Part shown: in pieces, positions 17,362 to 26,730 of the stretch | Layout of the letters: each line of letters starts with the position of its first letter | Numbering within the stretch: position 1 is the stretch's first letter | Assembly (NCBI RefSeq): GCF_002843175.1 | Contig: NZ_PJEO01000031.1 | Coordinates: 1-54,479 of the forward strand | Direction of reading: 5' to 3' | DNA: 54,479 nucleotides | Source: Confluentibacter flavum | Lineage (GTDB): Bacteria > Bacteroidota > Bacteroidia > Flavobacteriales > Flavobacteriaceae | Notes under the pieces: generated by a model | The model's input: only the letters and a program-made list of their open reading frames with translations | Told to the model about the DNA's origin: nothing | Database searches by the model: none | Position numbers and translations under genes: made by a program

Positions 17362-18524
17362 TGGCTGTTTGTTTCTGGATATAAAGCTAAATCCCTGATG
17401 GTGTCCAATAGTTCCATTTCGTTATGGGGTATCATGTCCAAGATATACCCCAAAACTTCCTTAATGTTATGTTCCGGTTCGGGAATGGAACGTGTTGAAC
17501 AGTCCTCTGCTTCCATGGCGATGATGCAAACCTTTAAAAGGTTCGATATCATAAAAGAGGTTTCCAAATAGCCTTCCGTAACCATTCCTATATTATAAAG
17601 TCCTTTTTTAAAGGGATAAGGCTTTAAGGATGAAAAATCCTTTTCGGACAGTGATTTTATGAAGTTCAATACCTCTGTGTCATTTGGTTGGGAACTTTGA
17701 TGTTTTGGAACTTTGATTTCCCTTGGTTTTGAAGCTTGAACGATGCAGGCATTCAATTTGCTTTTAAATAATAATGTAGCCAATGATTCCATTGTATTGG
17801 CTTTCTCCTTTATTTTATGGATTTGTTCTAGGTTGATATGATAATTGTTCTCATAGCGGGTAGATATATATGCATCATCCAGTAATCTCAAAAGGGATTG
17901 CTCCTCCTCTATTTCGGCATTGAAAAGGTTGCCTAATTCTGGTGCAAAAGATTTTATATAGGTTTGGAGCTCCTTAATGCTATGGCTTTTACGTTCCTTG
18001 CCCATTGTAAAAAGAGCGGCATACCTAAACCACAGTTCTATATATTGGTGCAGCATATAAGCAGCATGTGAAAGATTATTTTTTTCGATAAAAAATGTAG
18101 CACCATCTAAAAAGGCGTCCATTTTATGGCGCTCTCTTTCAAAAACGGATTGAATATTGCTCAAGATTTTTTCTTGTATGTAGTACTCCTGAAAGAAGTC
18201 CAATTCAACATCAGTATTATGAAAGACTATTTTATCCCAAGCGCAACCATGAACAAAGAATAAATTTTCTTCTCTTAACTGTTGATGGGCATATTCAGAA
18301 GAGAATATTCGGTACAGAAACTCCGTTTCTTCCTGAAATATTTTAGCAACCATAGAAGATAATTCATGTGTTAACGAAGAACAGTTTCCTTCTAATAAAA
18401 CAATAAATAAGACTTGATTATTTTCAGTAGTTTCTGAAATTGATTTATAAACATATTTTACTTCAAGAAGCATAGTAAGTTTATTTAGAATATTGTGTTC
18501 TGATTTGTTTGTTTGAATGTTCAT
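17358..18524 (-). CDS. HEPN-domain protein
   Basis: 388 aa. Residues about 150-235 form a HEPN-type helical domain (SHAAYMLHQYIELWFRYAAL, then KERKSHSIKELQTYI) of the kind found with minimal nucleotidyltransferases. The N-terminal ~130 residues occupy the place of the nucleotidyltransferase but lack the GSxxxG...DxD signature. The C-terminal domain (about 290-388) is repeated as a separate gene immediately downstream. HEPN proteins are often RNases or toxin components in phage defence. Divergent from an XRE regulator across a 147-bp AT-rich spacer with palindromes. Higher GC than the Hachiman genes beside it, hinting at a different origin. Confidence 0.75.
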   Translation of the reverse strand: MNIQTNKSEHNILNKLTMLLEVKYVYKSISETTENNQVLFIVLLEGNCSSLTHELSSMVAKIFQEETEFLYRIFSSEYAHQQLREENLFFVHGCAWDKIVFHNTDVELDFFQEYYIQEKILSNIQSVFERERHKMDAFLDGATFFIEKNNLSHAAYMLHQYIELWFRYAALFTMGKERKSHSIKELQTYIKSFAPELGNLFNAEIEEEQSLLRLLDDAYISTRYENNYHINLEQIHKIKEKANTMESLATLLFKSKLNACIVQASKPREIKVPKHQSSQPNDTEVLNFIKSLSEKDFSSLKPYPFKKGLYNIGMVTEGYLETSFMISNLLKVCIIAMEAEDCSTRSIPEPEHNIKEVLGYILDMIPHNEMELLDTIRDLALYPETNSQ

Positions 18525-18556
18525 GTATTAACAAATATTTGATTTCTTAACATTTC

Positions 18557-18571
18557 TTTAGAATATCTAAA
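18557..18571. promoter_or_regulatory. Candidate operator palindrome
   Basis: TTTAGAATATCTAAA, a perfect 6-bp inverted repeat around ATA, in the divergent spacer between the HEPN gene and the XRE gene. Looser palindromes follow at 18631-18645 (TATATTCAAAGTATA) and around TATTCGAAATA just before the XRE start. These are plausible XRE binding sites; not proven. Confidence 0.4.
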
Positions 18572-18671
18572 CAAATCTATATATAATCTATCAAAATTCA
18601 AAATAAAACTTTAGAAATTCTACAATTTTCTATATTCAAAGTATATTTATCTATATATATTCGAAATATTT

Positions 18672-18890
18672 ATGACATCATTAGGTTTATATCTTACAAA
18701 GAAATCTGTGAATAGAGCAATGGTTTCAAGGCGTACTGGAATAAGTCAGGCTAGACTTTCTCAATTGAGTTCTAATGAATCAACTAAGCTGCGAGCTGAT
18801 GAACTTTATTTAATTGCTTTGGCTATTGATGTCGATCCGGGTGAATTATTAAAGGAAGTTTATAAAGATCTTGAGTTACCTAAAGAATAA
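18672..18890 (+). CDS. XRE-family transcriptional regulator
   Basis: 72 aa, essentially a single helix-turn-helix domain: SVNRAMVSRRTGISQARLSQ is the HTH, followed by a conserved second half (LRADELYLIALAIDVDPGEL). No effector domain. It is positioned between the HEPN operon (divergent) and the Hachiman genes (same strand, 98 bp downstream). It could control one or both, most simply as a repressor binding the palindromes in the spacer. Confidence 0.85.
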   Translation: MTSLGLYLTKKSVNRAMVSRRTGISQARLSQLSSNESTKLRADELYLIALAIDVDPGELLKEVYKDLELPKE

Positions 18891-18988
18891 ATTCCTACCA
18901 AGCTTTTATGGTTTCGGTTGGAATACATTTTTAAGAGTAGTAATTTCAATTTTAGCATTTCTCCGCCAACCCTTCGAACCATAAGAAA

Positions 18989-19819
18989 ATGACTAAACAA
19001 ATTGATTTAATTGGAAATCATCCAAACGCAGAACATCCTCTTGGAGCTTGGCTAAAAGCGAATGACATTCCTGCTACTGCTACCAAATGCCATAGAGAAT
19101 TAACTGAAATAAATAATGAAGAAAATGAAGATTTAATTTTATGGATGGCAAATAAATTAATCAGTCATCACTATTCTACTTTTCGACTAGAACAACTCAA
19201 GAAAAAATATGGAGAATTAGGTTTTCCAAAATACGCTGAACAAAATAGAAAACTACCAATAGTTGATAAAGTAAAAAAAGGAAATGCAACAGAAATTTTA
19301 CTTACCGAATACATTCAAAGTACTTTAAATCGAGAATTAATTAAAGTTTTTAAACTTAAGTACAATCCTAATGTTGACCAAGCAATTAAAGGAGATGACA
19401 CATTAATGGTTGACCTAATAGAACAAGAAGGCGGAGATGATTTAAAAATTTATCTAGGAGAGTCCAAATTTAGAGGCACACCTTCAAAGCAAGTTGTTGA
19501 TGATGTTTCTTCATCTTTGGAAAAAGAAAAGATGCCTCTTTCCTATTCTTTTTTAGTTGAAGAAATAGCTAAAAATGATAATGAGTTAGCATCAAAACTG
19601 GACGATTTTATAGTACAAGATATAAAAGACAAAGGACAATTAATTTACACAGGTTTAATACTAAGCAATGAACATACTTCAAGGTTCGTAGAGAATAATC
19701 TTAATAATGATAATCCAGAATTAATCTTAATTTCTATCGGTATTCAAAATCCAGAAAATTTCATAAATCTTGTTTTTGATAAAGCAAATGAACTAATTGC
19801 TAATCCATCAGCTTTATGA
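18989..19819 (+). CDS. hamA: Hachiman defence protein HamA (DUF1837 nuclease)
   Basis: 276 aa. A PD-(D/E)XK-type pattern is visible: KGNATE near 97-102, GDD at 135-137 with D142 (LMVDL), then GESK with E158 and K160 in a strand (LKIYLGESKFRG). This order and the immediately following large helicase gene match HamA (DUF1837) of the Hachiman anti-phage system, in which HamA is the nuclease effector held in check by the HamB helicase. The stop overlaps the hamB start by 4 bp (19816-19819), so production is coupled. Length agrees with the family. All putative catalytic residues are present, so it should be functional. Confidence 0.85.
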   Translation: MTKQIDLIGNHPNAEHPLGAWLKANDIPATATKCHRELTEINNEENEDLILWMANKLISHHYSTFRLEQLKKKYGELGFPKYAEQNRKLPIVDKVKKGNATEILLTEYIQSTLNRELIKVFKLKYNPNVDQAIKGDDTLMVDLIEQEGGDDLKIYLGESKFRGTPSKQVVDDVSSSLEKEKMPLSYSFLVEEIAKNDNELASKLDDFIVQDIKDKGQLIYTGLILSNEHTSRFVENNLNNDNPELILISIGIQNPENFINLVFDKANELIANPSAL

Positions 19820-22800
19820 CAATTGACCAAATTCAAGAAAAATTAGATAGAATTGAAAAAGACTCGACTCTTCAAAATCTAATTGCTCAAGCAAATGCTA
19901 GATACATTCTTTATAATACTGCCGAAAGTGTAGATAACTATCCCAAATACACTATTAAAGATGACAAGTTAAATCTTCTCGCATTTCATTATCTTAATTT
20001 AGGATGTAGGTTTATTGAAAATGAACATTTAAAAAATGGAATATTCCCTTTAGAAAAAGGAGCCTCAATATTAGAAAACATTCACGGATCGCCTGAAGTT
20101 AAAACTAATCTAGGCAATTACTATGGTCTTATTTCAGCTTTGTCTTATTACGTTTGTTTTCAATACTCAAAAGCATTCATATTAATTAAGAAAATTGAAA
20201 ATGATACTGTTATTTCAAAAATCGTTTCATTATTTATTAGCCGAAATTATCAAGAACTTCAGGAGATAATAAATAGTATGATGGTAAATAAAATTTATAC
20301 TGACGACTATTTATCAGAAAATAATGAGGAGATAGATTCAAGTAAAAACATCTATGAAATAACTATTGCAAAATCTTTAAATAACTTCATTAAATACTTC
20401 TACACAGGAGATAAATATCTTTTAGAGTTAGCCAAAATCAATCTTAAAAATTTAAAAATAATTGCAGAGATTAAAAACGAACCTGATGTTTGGTGGGTAG
20501 TTAGATTATTGATAATAATAACAGATGGTATTTCAGAAGCTTCTTTATGGGATTCACTTGAAAAATATTTCGACACTAGCGATGAACTAGTTCGCAATTA
20601 TATCCATGCGTTAACGTATAAAAAATATGGAAGGATTTATGAATTATTCATAACTCAACGCAATTCATTATATAAAGTAATTAGCGAAGAAAATAATGGA
20701 TGTGTGGTAAGTATACCAACAAGTAGTGGGAAAACAAGAATTGCAGAAATAGCAATATTAGACTCTATTTCGAAAAACAAAGGAAGTAAAGTTTTATATA
20801 TCGCACCATTTAAGTCATTAGCTTATGAAATTGAAAATTCATTAGACGAAATATTTCATAGTATCGGTATTTCCGTATCACACCTTTATGGTGGTAGCTT
20901 ATTTAGTAAACTTGACGAGAAAGCCATTGATGAATCTGATGTAATAATAGCTACACCAGAGAAAGCAAAAGCTATGCTTAGAGGTAACAATGAAATTCTA
21001 AATCAAATCAAACTTGTTGTTATAGATGAAGGTCATTTACTGGGAGCAAATAAAAGACTAATTGTTAATGAAATTTTTTATGAAGAATTAAGGTATTTTA
21101 TTAAACAAAATACAGGCAGATTTTTACTGTTATCAGCTGTTCTTCCAAATGCAGAAGATTTAGCAGAATGGTTAACTGACTCAAGCGAAAACGTTTTTAA
21201 AGCAAATTGGAGACCTTCGGATGAAAGATTAGGTATACTTCAATGGAATGGTGATTCCGTTGATTTAAACTGGAGAAGTACTGATACAGAAAGGAACTCT
21301 TTCAACCCAAAATTTATATTAAGTCAAGAACAGCCCTTAATAGGTAGACAAACTAGAATAAGATATTTTCCTGAGACAAAAAACCAAGCAATAGCAAGCA
21401 CAGCTTATAAACTTAGAACCTTTGGACCTGTTTTAATTTTTGTTGGACTAAAGGGCTCTGTTTTTACTATAGCAAGAGAATATGATAAATGTCTTACAGA
21501 CGAAACACCTTTTGTTTTTAAAAATCAAAATGATTGGAATGCATTTGAGCTAGCTTGTCTAGAATCATATGGAGAAGAATCTGAATGGATTTACTTTGCT
21601 AGAAAAGGAATATTATGTCATAATGCTGATTTATTATCGGATGTCAGATTACCTCTTGAAAGATTAATGAATAAAGAAAAACCTAGAGTTATAATTGCTA
21701 CTTCAACTCTAGGTCAAGGTGTTAATTTAGGTGTTTCTACAGTTATATTCTCAACATTATATCAAGCTGGTAATCTAATTACATCTAGAGATTTTTGGAA
21801 TATAGCAGGAAGAGCTGGAAGAGCATTTGTAGACCACGAAGGGAAAATTTTAGTAGCCTTAGATACAGTTAATAAAAATTCAAAAAAAGTTAATAGGGAA
21901 AGGAATCAAATATTCAACTACTTTGACAAATCAAAAATTGACAATGCTCAAAGTGGATGCTTAGAGTTAATTAAATATTTAAAAAGAGAAGCCGAATCGA
22001 ATGATATTTCTTTCGTGAAATTAATTGAATTATTAGCTGACAATAATATTTCTGAGATTAAAAGTGATTCCGAAGAAACAAATAATTTACTTGATTGGAT
22101 TGATGATGGGTTATTATCATTACACGACATTAATAGTATTGATAAAAATTACGAATGGACAGATGATTATTTCAGGAACTCTCTAGCTTATATTCAAGCT
22201 GAACACTCTGAAGACATTACAGGAGACCAAGTTATTCAGTTTTTAAAGGCAAGAACAAAAGGAATTGTTGCAAAAGTAGGTGAAGACAGAAATAAATGGA
22301 AATCAATAATTAAATCAGGAATACCTTTAAATAGTGACTTGCAAATCGAAGACAAATTAGAGTCATTAATTAGTATTATTCAAGAGTATTTATCAAATGA
22401 AAACAATATTGATAATAAAATAGAATTACTTAAAAATATTGAAAACGAAATTAATGATATAAATGTTCTTTCTGAAGAGTTTATAGAAAGTGTAAATCAA
22501 GATGAAATAAGGGAAAAATGGTTAAAAGCAATTCCTTTATCAGAAATAGCAACTCTTGAGAAAGCAACTAGTATTGTAACAAAATATTATTCATATAGTC
22601 TTCCTTGGGTTTTAAATGGAGTCTCAAAAAAATTAAAAAGCAAGGAACTCAACGTAGAATCAGAAACAATTGAGGAATTATCCATTTTAGTTGAACTCGG
22701 TTTACCAAATTTAGTGAGTGTCAAGATTTATCAATCTGGAATTAGGTCAAGGTCTTCCGCTAATGAAATCAGTGAATTATACGATTATGAATTATGGGAT

Positions 22801-23172
22801 AAAAGCATTAAATTCTATAAAAATGATTTAATTGAAAACATAGAAATATATAAGGATTTAGTATCTGATGGAGCATCGAAATGGCTTGTATTATTATCTA
22901 AATTCTCAAAAAGAGAAATTAGTGTTTTACAACCAATACCAGATTTTACATTTCCAAATAGGCACAAAAAAACTACTCGCTTACTTGCTGAAAAAATTAA
23001 TGGAGTACAATATTTAACAAGCCCTGATTATAAATTTATTGAAGACATTAGTACTTCTGAAATTGATTTTTCATCTGTAAATAATATTAATGGTGTCTTT
23101 TTTGACTATGATGAAAGTGATGGACTTTGGAAAATGAATAATTTAAACCCATATTTAAAATTTGAGGAATGA
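19816..23172 (+). CDS. hamB: Hachiman defence helicase HamB
   Basis: 1118 aa SF2 (Ski2-like) helicase. Walker A lies at about 301-309 (IPTSSGKT), the DEGH box at about 404-407 (VVIDEGHLLG), motif III is LLSAVLPNAEDL, and motif VI is GRAGRAF near 665-671. The N-terminal ~290 residues are helical with no named domain, and the C-terminal ~400 residues are a family-specific extension. In Hachiman, HamB senses phage-related DNA through its helicase activity and releases HamA for DNA degradation (known for the family). The frame is intact. Followed after ~100 bp by four unknown genes on the same strand. Confidence 0.88.
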   Translation: MTIDQIQEKLDRIEKDSTLQNLIAQANARYILYNTAESVDNYPKYTIKDDKLNLLAFHYLNLGCRFIENEHLKNGIFPLEKGASILENIHGSPEVKTNLGNYYGLISALSYYVCFQYSKAFILIKKIENDTVISKIVSLFISRNYQELQEIINSMMVNKIYTDDYLSENNEEIDSSKNIYEITIAKSLNNFIKYFYTGDKYLLELAKINLKNLKIIAEIKNEPDVWWVVRLLIIITDGISEASLWDSLEKYFDTSDELVRNYIHALTYKKYGRIYELFITQRNSLYKVISEENNGCVVSIPTSSGKTRIAEIAILDSISKNKGSKVLYIAPFKSLAYEIENSLDEIFHSIGISVSHLYGGSLFSKLDEKAIDESDVIIATPEKAKAMLRGNNEILNQIKLVVIDEGHLLGANKRLIVNEIFYEELRYFIKQNTGRFLLLSAVLPNAEDLAEWLTDSSENVFKANWRPSDERLGILQWNGDSVDLNWRSTDTERNSFNPKFILSQEQPLIGRQTRIRYFPETKNQAIASTAYKLRTFGPVLIFVGLKGSVFTIAREYDKCLTDETPFVFKNQNDWNAFELACLESYGEESEWIYFARKGILCHNADLLSDVRLPLERLMNKEKPRVIIATSTLGQGVNLGVSTVIFSTLYQAGNLITSRDFWNIAGRAGRAFVDHEGKILVALDTVNKNSKKVNRERNQIFNYFDKSKIDNAQSGCLELIKYLKREAESNDISFVKLIELLADNNISEIKSDSEETNNLLDWIDDGLLSLHDINSIDKNYEWTDDYFRNSLAYIQAEHSEDITGDQVIQFLKARTKGIVAKVGEDRNKWKSIIKSGIPLNSDLQIEDKLESLISIIQEYLSNENNIDNKIELLKNIENEINDINVLSEEFIESVNQDEIREKWLKAIPLSEIATLEKATSIVTKYYSYSLPWVLNGVSKKLKSKELNVESETIEELSILVELGLPNLVSVKIYQSGIRSRSSANEISELYDYELWDKSIKFYKNDLIENIEIYKDLVSDGASKWLVLLSKFSKREISVLQPIPDFTFPNRHKKTTRLLAEKINGVQYLTSPDYKFIEDISTSEIDFSSVNNINGVFFDYDESDGLWKMNNLNPYLKFEE

Positions 23173-23270
23173 AGCTGTCACAAGCAGGTTTGCGGAATGT
23201 AAAATCAGTAGGTATCTTATAGCTAAACCTAATTTAATTGTATGTATATAAAAGTTAGCAGCAGATTAAT

Positions 23271-23810
23271 ATGAATTACAATGATATAAAATCAAGATTA
23301 AAAAGAACCTTTGTTTCATTGAATGACAGATTCGATGAAGACATAGACAAGCATATAAATGTAGAACCTTGGGAAAATGGAATGGGAGAATCATGGACTT
23401 TTGGTAGTTCCGACCAAGTTTCACTGTATAATAAGGTTATGATTATACTTTATAATCTGGCATCGTTAAAGGATAATCTAAAGAATAGCCTAAAGAAAAA
23501 TGGGTATTCTCCTCAAATTATAGAAGAAGAGATAAACAATTCTATCTATTTAAAAGTGCTAATTGACATAGTTAATCAAGATAAACATGGAAGCCCATTA
23601 AGAAAACCTCGTTCCAATATCAATCCATATATTTCTGATTTAAATCAAGGATTAAGGTTAGGTGATAAAAGAGAAGGATTTGATGGACCTGTAATTCTTA
23701 TTGATGGATATATAAGAAATATAGATGGTCAAATAATTTTTACATTAGACCAATTAGTAGAAACCTGCTATGAAAAATTTTCAGATTTATCTAATAAATA
23801 TAATTGTTAA
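23271..23810 (+). CDS. Unknown protein, HEPN-like motif (array gene 1)
   Basis: 179 aa, soluble, predicted helical in its first two thirds. Contains DIVNQDKHGSPL (about 103-114), an N-x2-KHG motif recalling several HEPN-like families, followed by a shorter strand-rich tail (DGPVILIDGYIRN). No named domain recognised. The gene starts 98 bp after hamB. AT content and strand match the Hachiman genes. Could be an accessory or independent defence component; this is inference from position and motif. Confidence 0.6.
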   Translation: MNYNDIKSRLKRTFVSLNDRFDEDIDKHINVEPWENGMGESWTFGSSDQVSLYNKVMIILYNLASLKDNLKNSLKKNGYSPQIIEEEINNSIYLKVLIDIVNQDKHGSPLRKPRSNINPYISDLNQGLRLGDKREGFDGPVILIDGYIRNIDGQIIFTLDQLVETCYEKFSDLSNKYNC

Positions 23811-23887
23811 AAAACATGCTGCTAGCCATATTTAATATTCTTAAAAAGGTGATTTAAAATCTAAACTATAATTTATGTATTGAAATT

Positions 23888-24421
23888 ATGAATGAATTTA
23901 CCTCTTATTTAAAAGTTGATTATCGAGAAGTCAGTCTGGAAATCATAATTAATGGTTTAAATGATGCTATTAACACTTTAAAAAAACAAATTGATGAAAT
24001 ACATTGGTATGATGGAGATTGGTTTATGGAAGAAAGTGAACCAATATACGGATTAGCATTTATTGCGTTTCAAAATTATATTAATGGGAGCATACAGGAT
24101 TTTAAGGGAAATCTACTTAGTAAGCAAGAATTGTATAAAATTGAAAATAGCAAAAGTAAATATCCAAAAACAAAAATAGAATTGATAATTAGCCTTGCTA
24201 ATTATACAAAGCATAAGGATGATGGAGTACCTCATAAAGGAACAAAAGAAGTTTTAGATTGCTTTAAATTGAACTACCTAAATGTAACATATTTAGATAA
24301 ATCACCAATTTTTCAAGGACTTACTATATTGAATAAAAATTGGGATTTGTTTAAAATTAAAGCAATAGTTACAAAATGGAGAAAATTGCTCTGGAATCAA
24401 GAAATTGAATTGAACATTTAA
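23888..24421 (+). CDS. Unknown protein, HEPN-like motif (array gene 2)
   Basis: 177 aa, soluble. A Trp/Tyr-rich segment (IHWYDGDWFMEE, about 38-49) precedes a helical section ending in ISLANYTKHKDDGVPHKG (about 101-118), an N-x2-KH motif like that of the preceding gene. No domain named. 77 bp downstream of array gene 1 and on the same strand; probably the same transcript. Function unknown. Confidence 0.6.
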   Translation: MNEFTSYLKVDYREVSLEIIINGLNDAINTLKKQIDEIHWYDGDWFMEESEPIYGLAFIAFQNYINGSIQDFKGNLLSKQELYKIENSKSKYPKTKIELIISLANYTKHKDDGVPHKGTKEVLDCFKLNYLNVTYLDKSPIFQGLTILNKNWDLFKIKAIVTKWRKLLWNQEIELNI

Positions 24422-24471
24422 AAAGGAAGTGGGAAAATAAAATATATGAAAAATTTAAGCAAGCTTGAACA

Positions 24472-25542
24472 TTGAACATTTCACCTTACATATATGAACC
24501 TGAAAAAAGTATTGAAGTTTACAAAAAGACTTCCAAATACTTATTGGAGAATTCTACTATTAAGGATAAAATAGGTGAATTAGGTTGGTTCTATCATATA
24601 ATTGGAATGACAATTCCGCAAAATTGGGACAATTTGTTCTCGGGACATATTTTTCCCTTTACAGAATCTTGGGAAGAACTTCAAATTTCTTATAATCTTA
24701 TCTGTTTTGGATTATATAAACAAGCCTTTGTATCTTTAAGAAGTGCATTAGAATTGGGTATGTTGTCTGTTTATTACAATATCAATGATGAAGGACATAA
24801 AATGGTAAAGGATTGGCTTTCCTCTAAAGACTCTAACGATGCTAATACACCAAGGGCAGATGTAATTTGGAAAGTTCTTTTAACAAACGATAATATTAAA
24901 AAGTTCGACATTGAATATAGTTTAAAGAATAAATTTAAAGAACTCGAATTTTTACATAACTACGTTCATACTAAAGGGAATAAATACTCAAATAAACTTG
25001 GAAGATTTAAAAGTAATTCTCAGACTTTTGAACCTGACCTAATAGATTCTTGGATTAATACATATGAGAAAATTGCTTCTATTGTTTGTACTCTTCACTT
25101 ACTTAAATATCCATTAGCAGTAGTAAAATATGACTATTCAAAAAAATTTGGAATTGATATTCCAAGTTTTGGTGGTTTAGAAACTTTTAATATCGAGAAA
25201 ATAAGAAAAATTTTACCTGACCATTATGTGAGTAGTATTGAAAAAATTGCTGAAGATGATATTCCAACACAAGAAACTATAAGAGAAATAAAGTCATTTC
25301 CGGACAAAACTGATGAAGAAGTAGAAGAACAAGTGAGATTTATAGAAAAGATGATTATAGAAGGTTGTAGTTTCAAAAAATGGCTTAAGCAACAAAAAAA
25401 ATTACTCATCTTATGTAATGAAAATGAATTTAGCACAGTGATGCTAAATCGTATAGAATATCTAAAAAAATGGTCAGTAGAAAATGACTTTTATGACAAG
25501 ACAGTACTTGATAAGTATAGAAAAGAAGACAATGAATTTTAA
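24472..25542 (+). CDS. Unknown HEPN-like helical protein (array gene 3)
   Basis: 356 aa. The only start compatible with the frame is TTG at 24472, because a stop lies two codons upstream and the next Met is about 45 residues in. A better-spaced ATG with a purine-rich site at 24446 opens a frame that ends after 9 codons (MKNLSKLEH). Conserved-looking segments are SLRSALELGMLSVYY (about 83-97) and LEFLHNYVHTKGNKYS (about 162-177). The C-terminal third is acidic and helical. The HNYVH motif is mirrored by LNNYVH in the next gene, suggesting distant paralogy. Function unknown. Confidence 0.6.
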   Translation: MNISPYIYEPEKSIEVYKKTSKYLLENSTIKDKIGELGWFYHIIGMTIPQNWDNLFSGHIFPFTESWEELQISYNLICFGLYKQAFVSLRSALELGMLSVYYNINDEGHKMVKDWLSSKDSNDANTPRADVIWKVLLTNDNIKKFDIEYSLKNKFKELEFLHNYVHTKGNKYSNKLGRFKSNSQTFEPDLIDSWINTYEKIASIVCTLHLLKYPLAVVKYDYSKKFGIDIPSFGGLETFNIEKIRKILPDHYVSSIEKIAEDDIPTQETIREIKSFPDKTDEEVEEQVRFIEKMIIEGCSFKKWLKQQKKLLILCNENEFSTVMLNRIEYLKKWSVENDFYDKTVLDKYRKEDNEF

Positions 25543-26467
25543 TTTAAACAAAGAAGTTCAAGTTAGCGAAACAGAACAGTTTAAAATATTTGTTGAGGAG
25601 TTTGATAAAAATATCGATTTCCTTGATGAATTTACCACTCTAATTAAGTGGAATAGTCGAATTATTTCATTTAGAACGGACAAAAATTCTTACTTTATTG
25701 ACACAAATTTAATAGACAATTCAATTCAAACTTTGCGGAGCATAAAATTGTGTTGTTCAATTGGAAGTTTCTCAGACTCGAACACTTTAATTAGAAGACT
25801 AAGAGATGACTTACTTTTGTATATTTTTATTCTTGATATAACAAACCAAAGAAAAACATTTTTAGATGAAGATATAAAAAATCTGAACTTTGAGAATCCA
25901 GAAAGTTTTGTTAAAACATTTTCCAAAATTCATTTCAATCCTAATTTAACTGATAATGAAAAAGCAGTTGATGCTTGGCTTGGAAATAGAGTACAGGAAC
26001 TTCCTAGAAATATTAAAATGAAACTTAGTTTTGAAAATTACATGAAATTCTTAAAGCAGAATGAAAACATTAGTAGAATACTTATAGACTATAATCTGAA
26101 CAGTTATTGGAATGAATTAACAAAGAGATTGAATAATTATGTACATAATAACGGTAGAGAATTTACCAATCATAATTTGATTAAGCATAATGATAAAATT
26201 TTAAAAACATTTCTTAAGAATGTTAATATTAGAACGTCATACATAACATCTTTTTTTATAGTGCTGATTTCAATGGTTGAATCGGCTTTAATGTGTTCAA
26301 CCGATACTATTGACCATTTAGATTGCGGAATTGAGCCACCTGAAGATTCTCAATATGAAATTGCTCCATTTATACAAACATTTATCGATGAAAAAGTTGC
26401 AAAACTGCATCCAGAACTGAAACAATATTTAATTAATAATAATAATTACGGAATGAAAATTAAATAA
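25532..26467 (+). CDS. Unknown HEPN-like membrane-associated protein (array gene 4)
   Basis: 311 aa from the ATG at 25532, which overlaps the previous stop by 11 bp; an in-frame ATG at 25484 would add 16 residues buried in the upstream gene and is less likely. Shows LIRRLRDDLLLYIFILDI followed by KRLNNYVHNNG, in which R-LNNYV-H fits the HEPN R-x(4-6)-H spacing. A hydrophobic helix follows (SYITSFFIVLISMVESALM), perhaps a membrane anchor. Arrangement parallels array gene 3. Function unknown; toxin or abortive-infection protein is a reasonable hypothesis. Confidence 0.6.
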   Translation: MNFNLNKEVQVSETEQFKIFVEEFDKNIDFLDEFTTLIKWNSRIISFRTDKNSYFIDTNLIDNSIQTLRSIKLCCSIGSFSDSNTLIRRLRDDLLLYIFILDITNQRKTFLDEDIKNLNFENPESFVKTFSKIHFNPNLTDNEKAVDAWLGNRVQELPRNIKMKLSFENYMKFLKQNENISRILIDYNLNSYWNELTKRLNNYVHNNGREFTNHNLIKHNDKILKTFLKNVNIRTSYITSFFIVLISMVESALMCSTDTIDHLDCGIEPPEDSQYEIAPFIQTFIDEKVAKLHPELKQYLINNNNYGMKIK

Positions 26468-26658
26468 TTCAATACACAGCCTCTAACTCTTTACGTAATT
26501 AATTACTGGTACTTGACGGCCTACTAAAATCTTTACGGATTTCTCTTCGGTTTGCATTTGCCAAATTAGTGCTTAAACTCTAAGCTTACACCAACATAGT
26601 GTGCAATAATGACCCTTTCTGCTTAAAGGCTACAGTTTTTATTAAATAATAATAAATA

Positions 26659-26701
26659 CTTTTAATAGACTCTCGTTGCTCCTTGCGGAGTTTAATAAAA
26701 G
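26659..26701. terminator. Candidate bidirectional terminator
   Basis: CTTTTAATAGACTC (26659-26672) and GAGTTTAATAAAAG (26688-26701) form an 11-of-14 stem between the convergent array gene 4 and integrase gene. The 26468-26730 spacer contains nothing else that I recognise. Confidence 0.4.
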
Positions 26702-26730
26702 AAAGTTTTTAAATCTTTAAAATTATTGAT

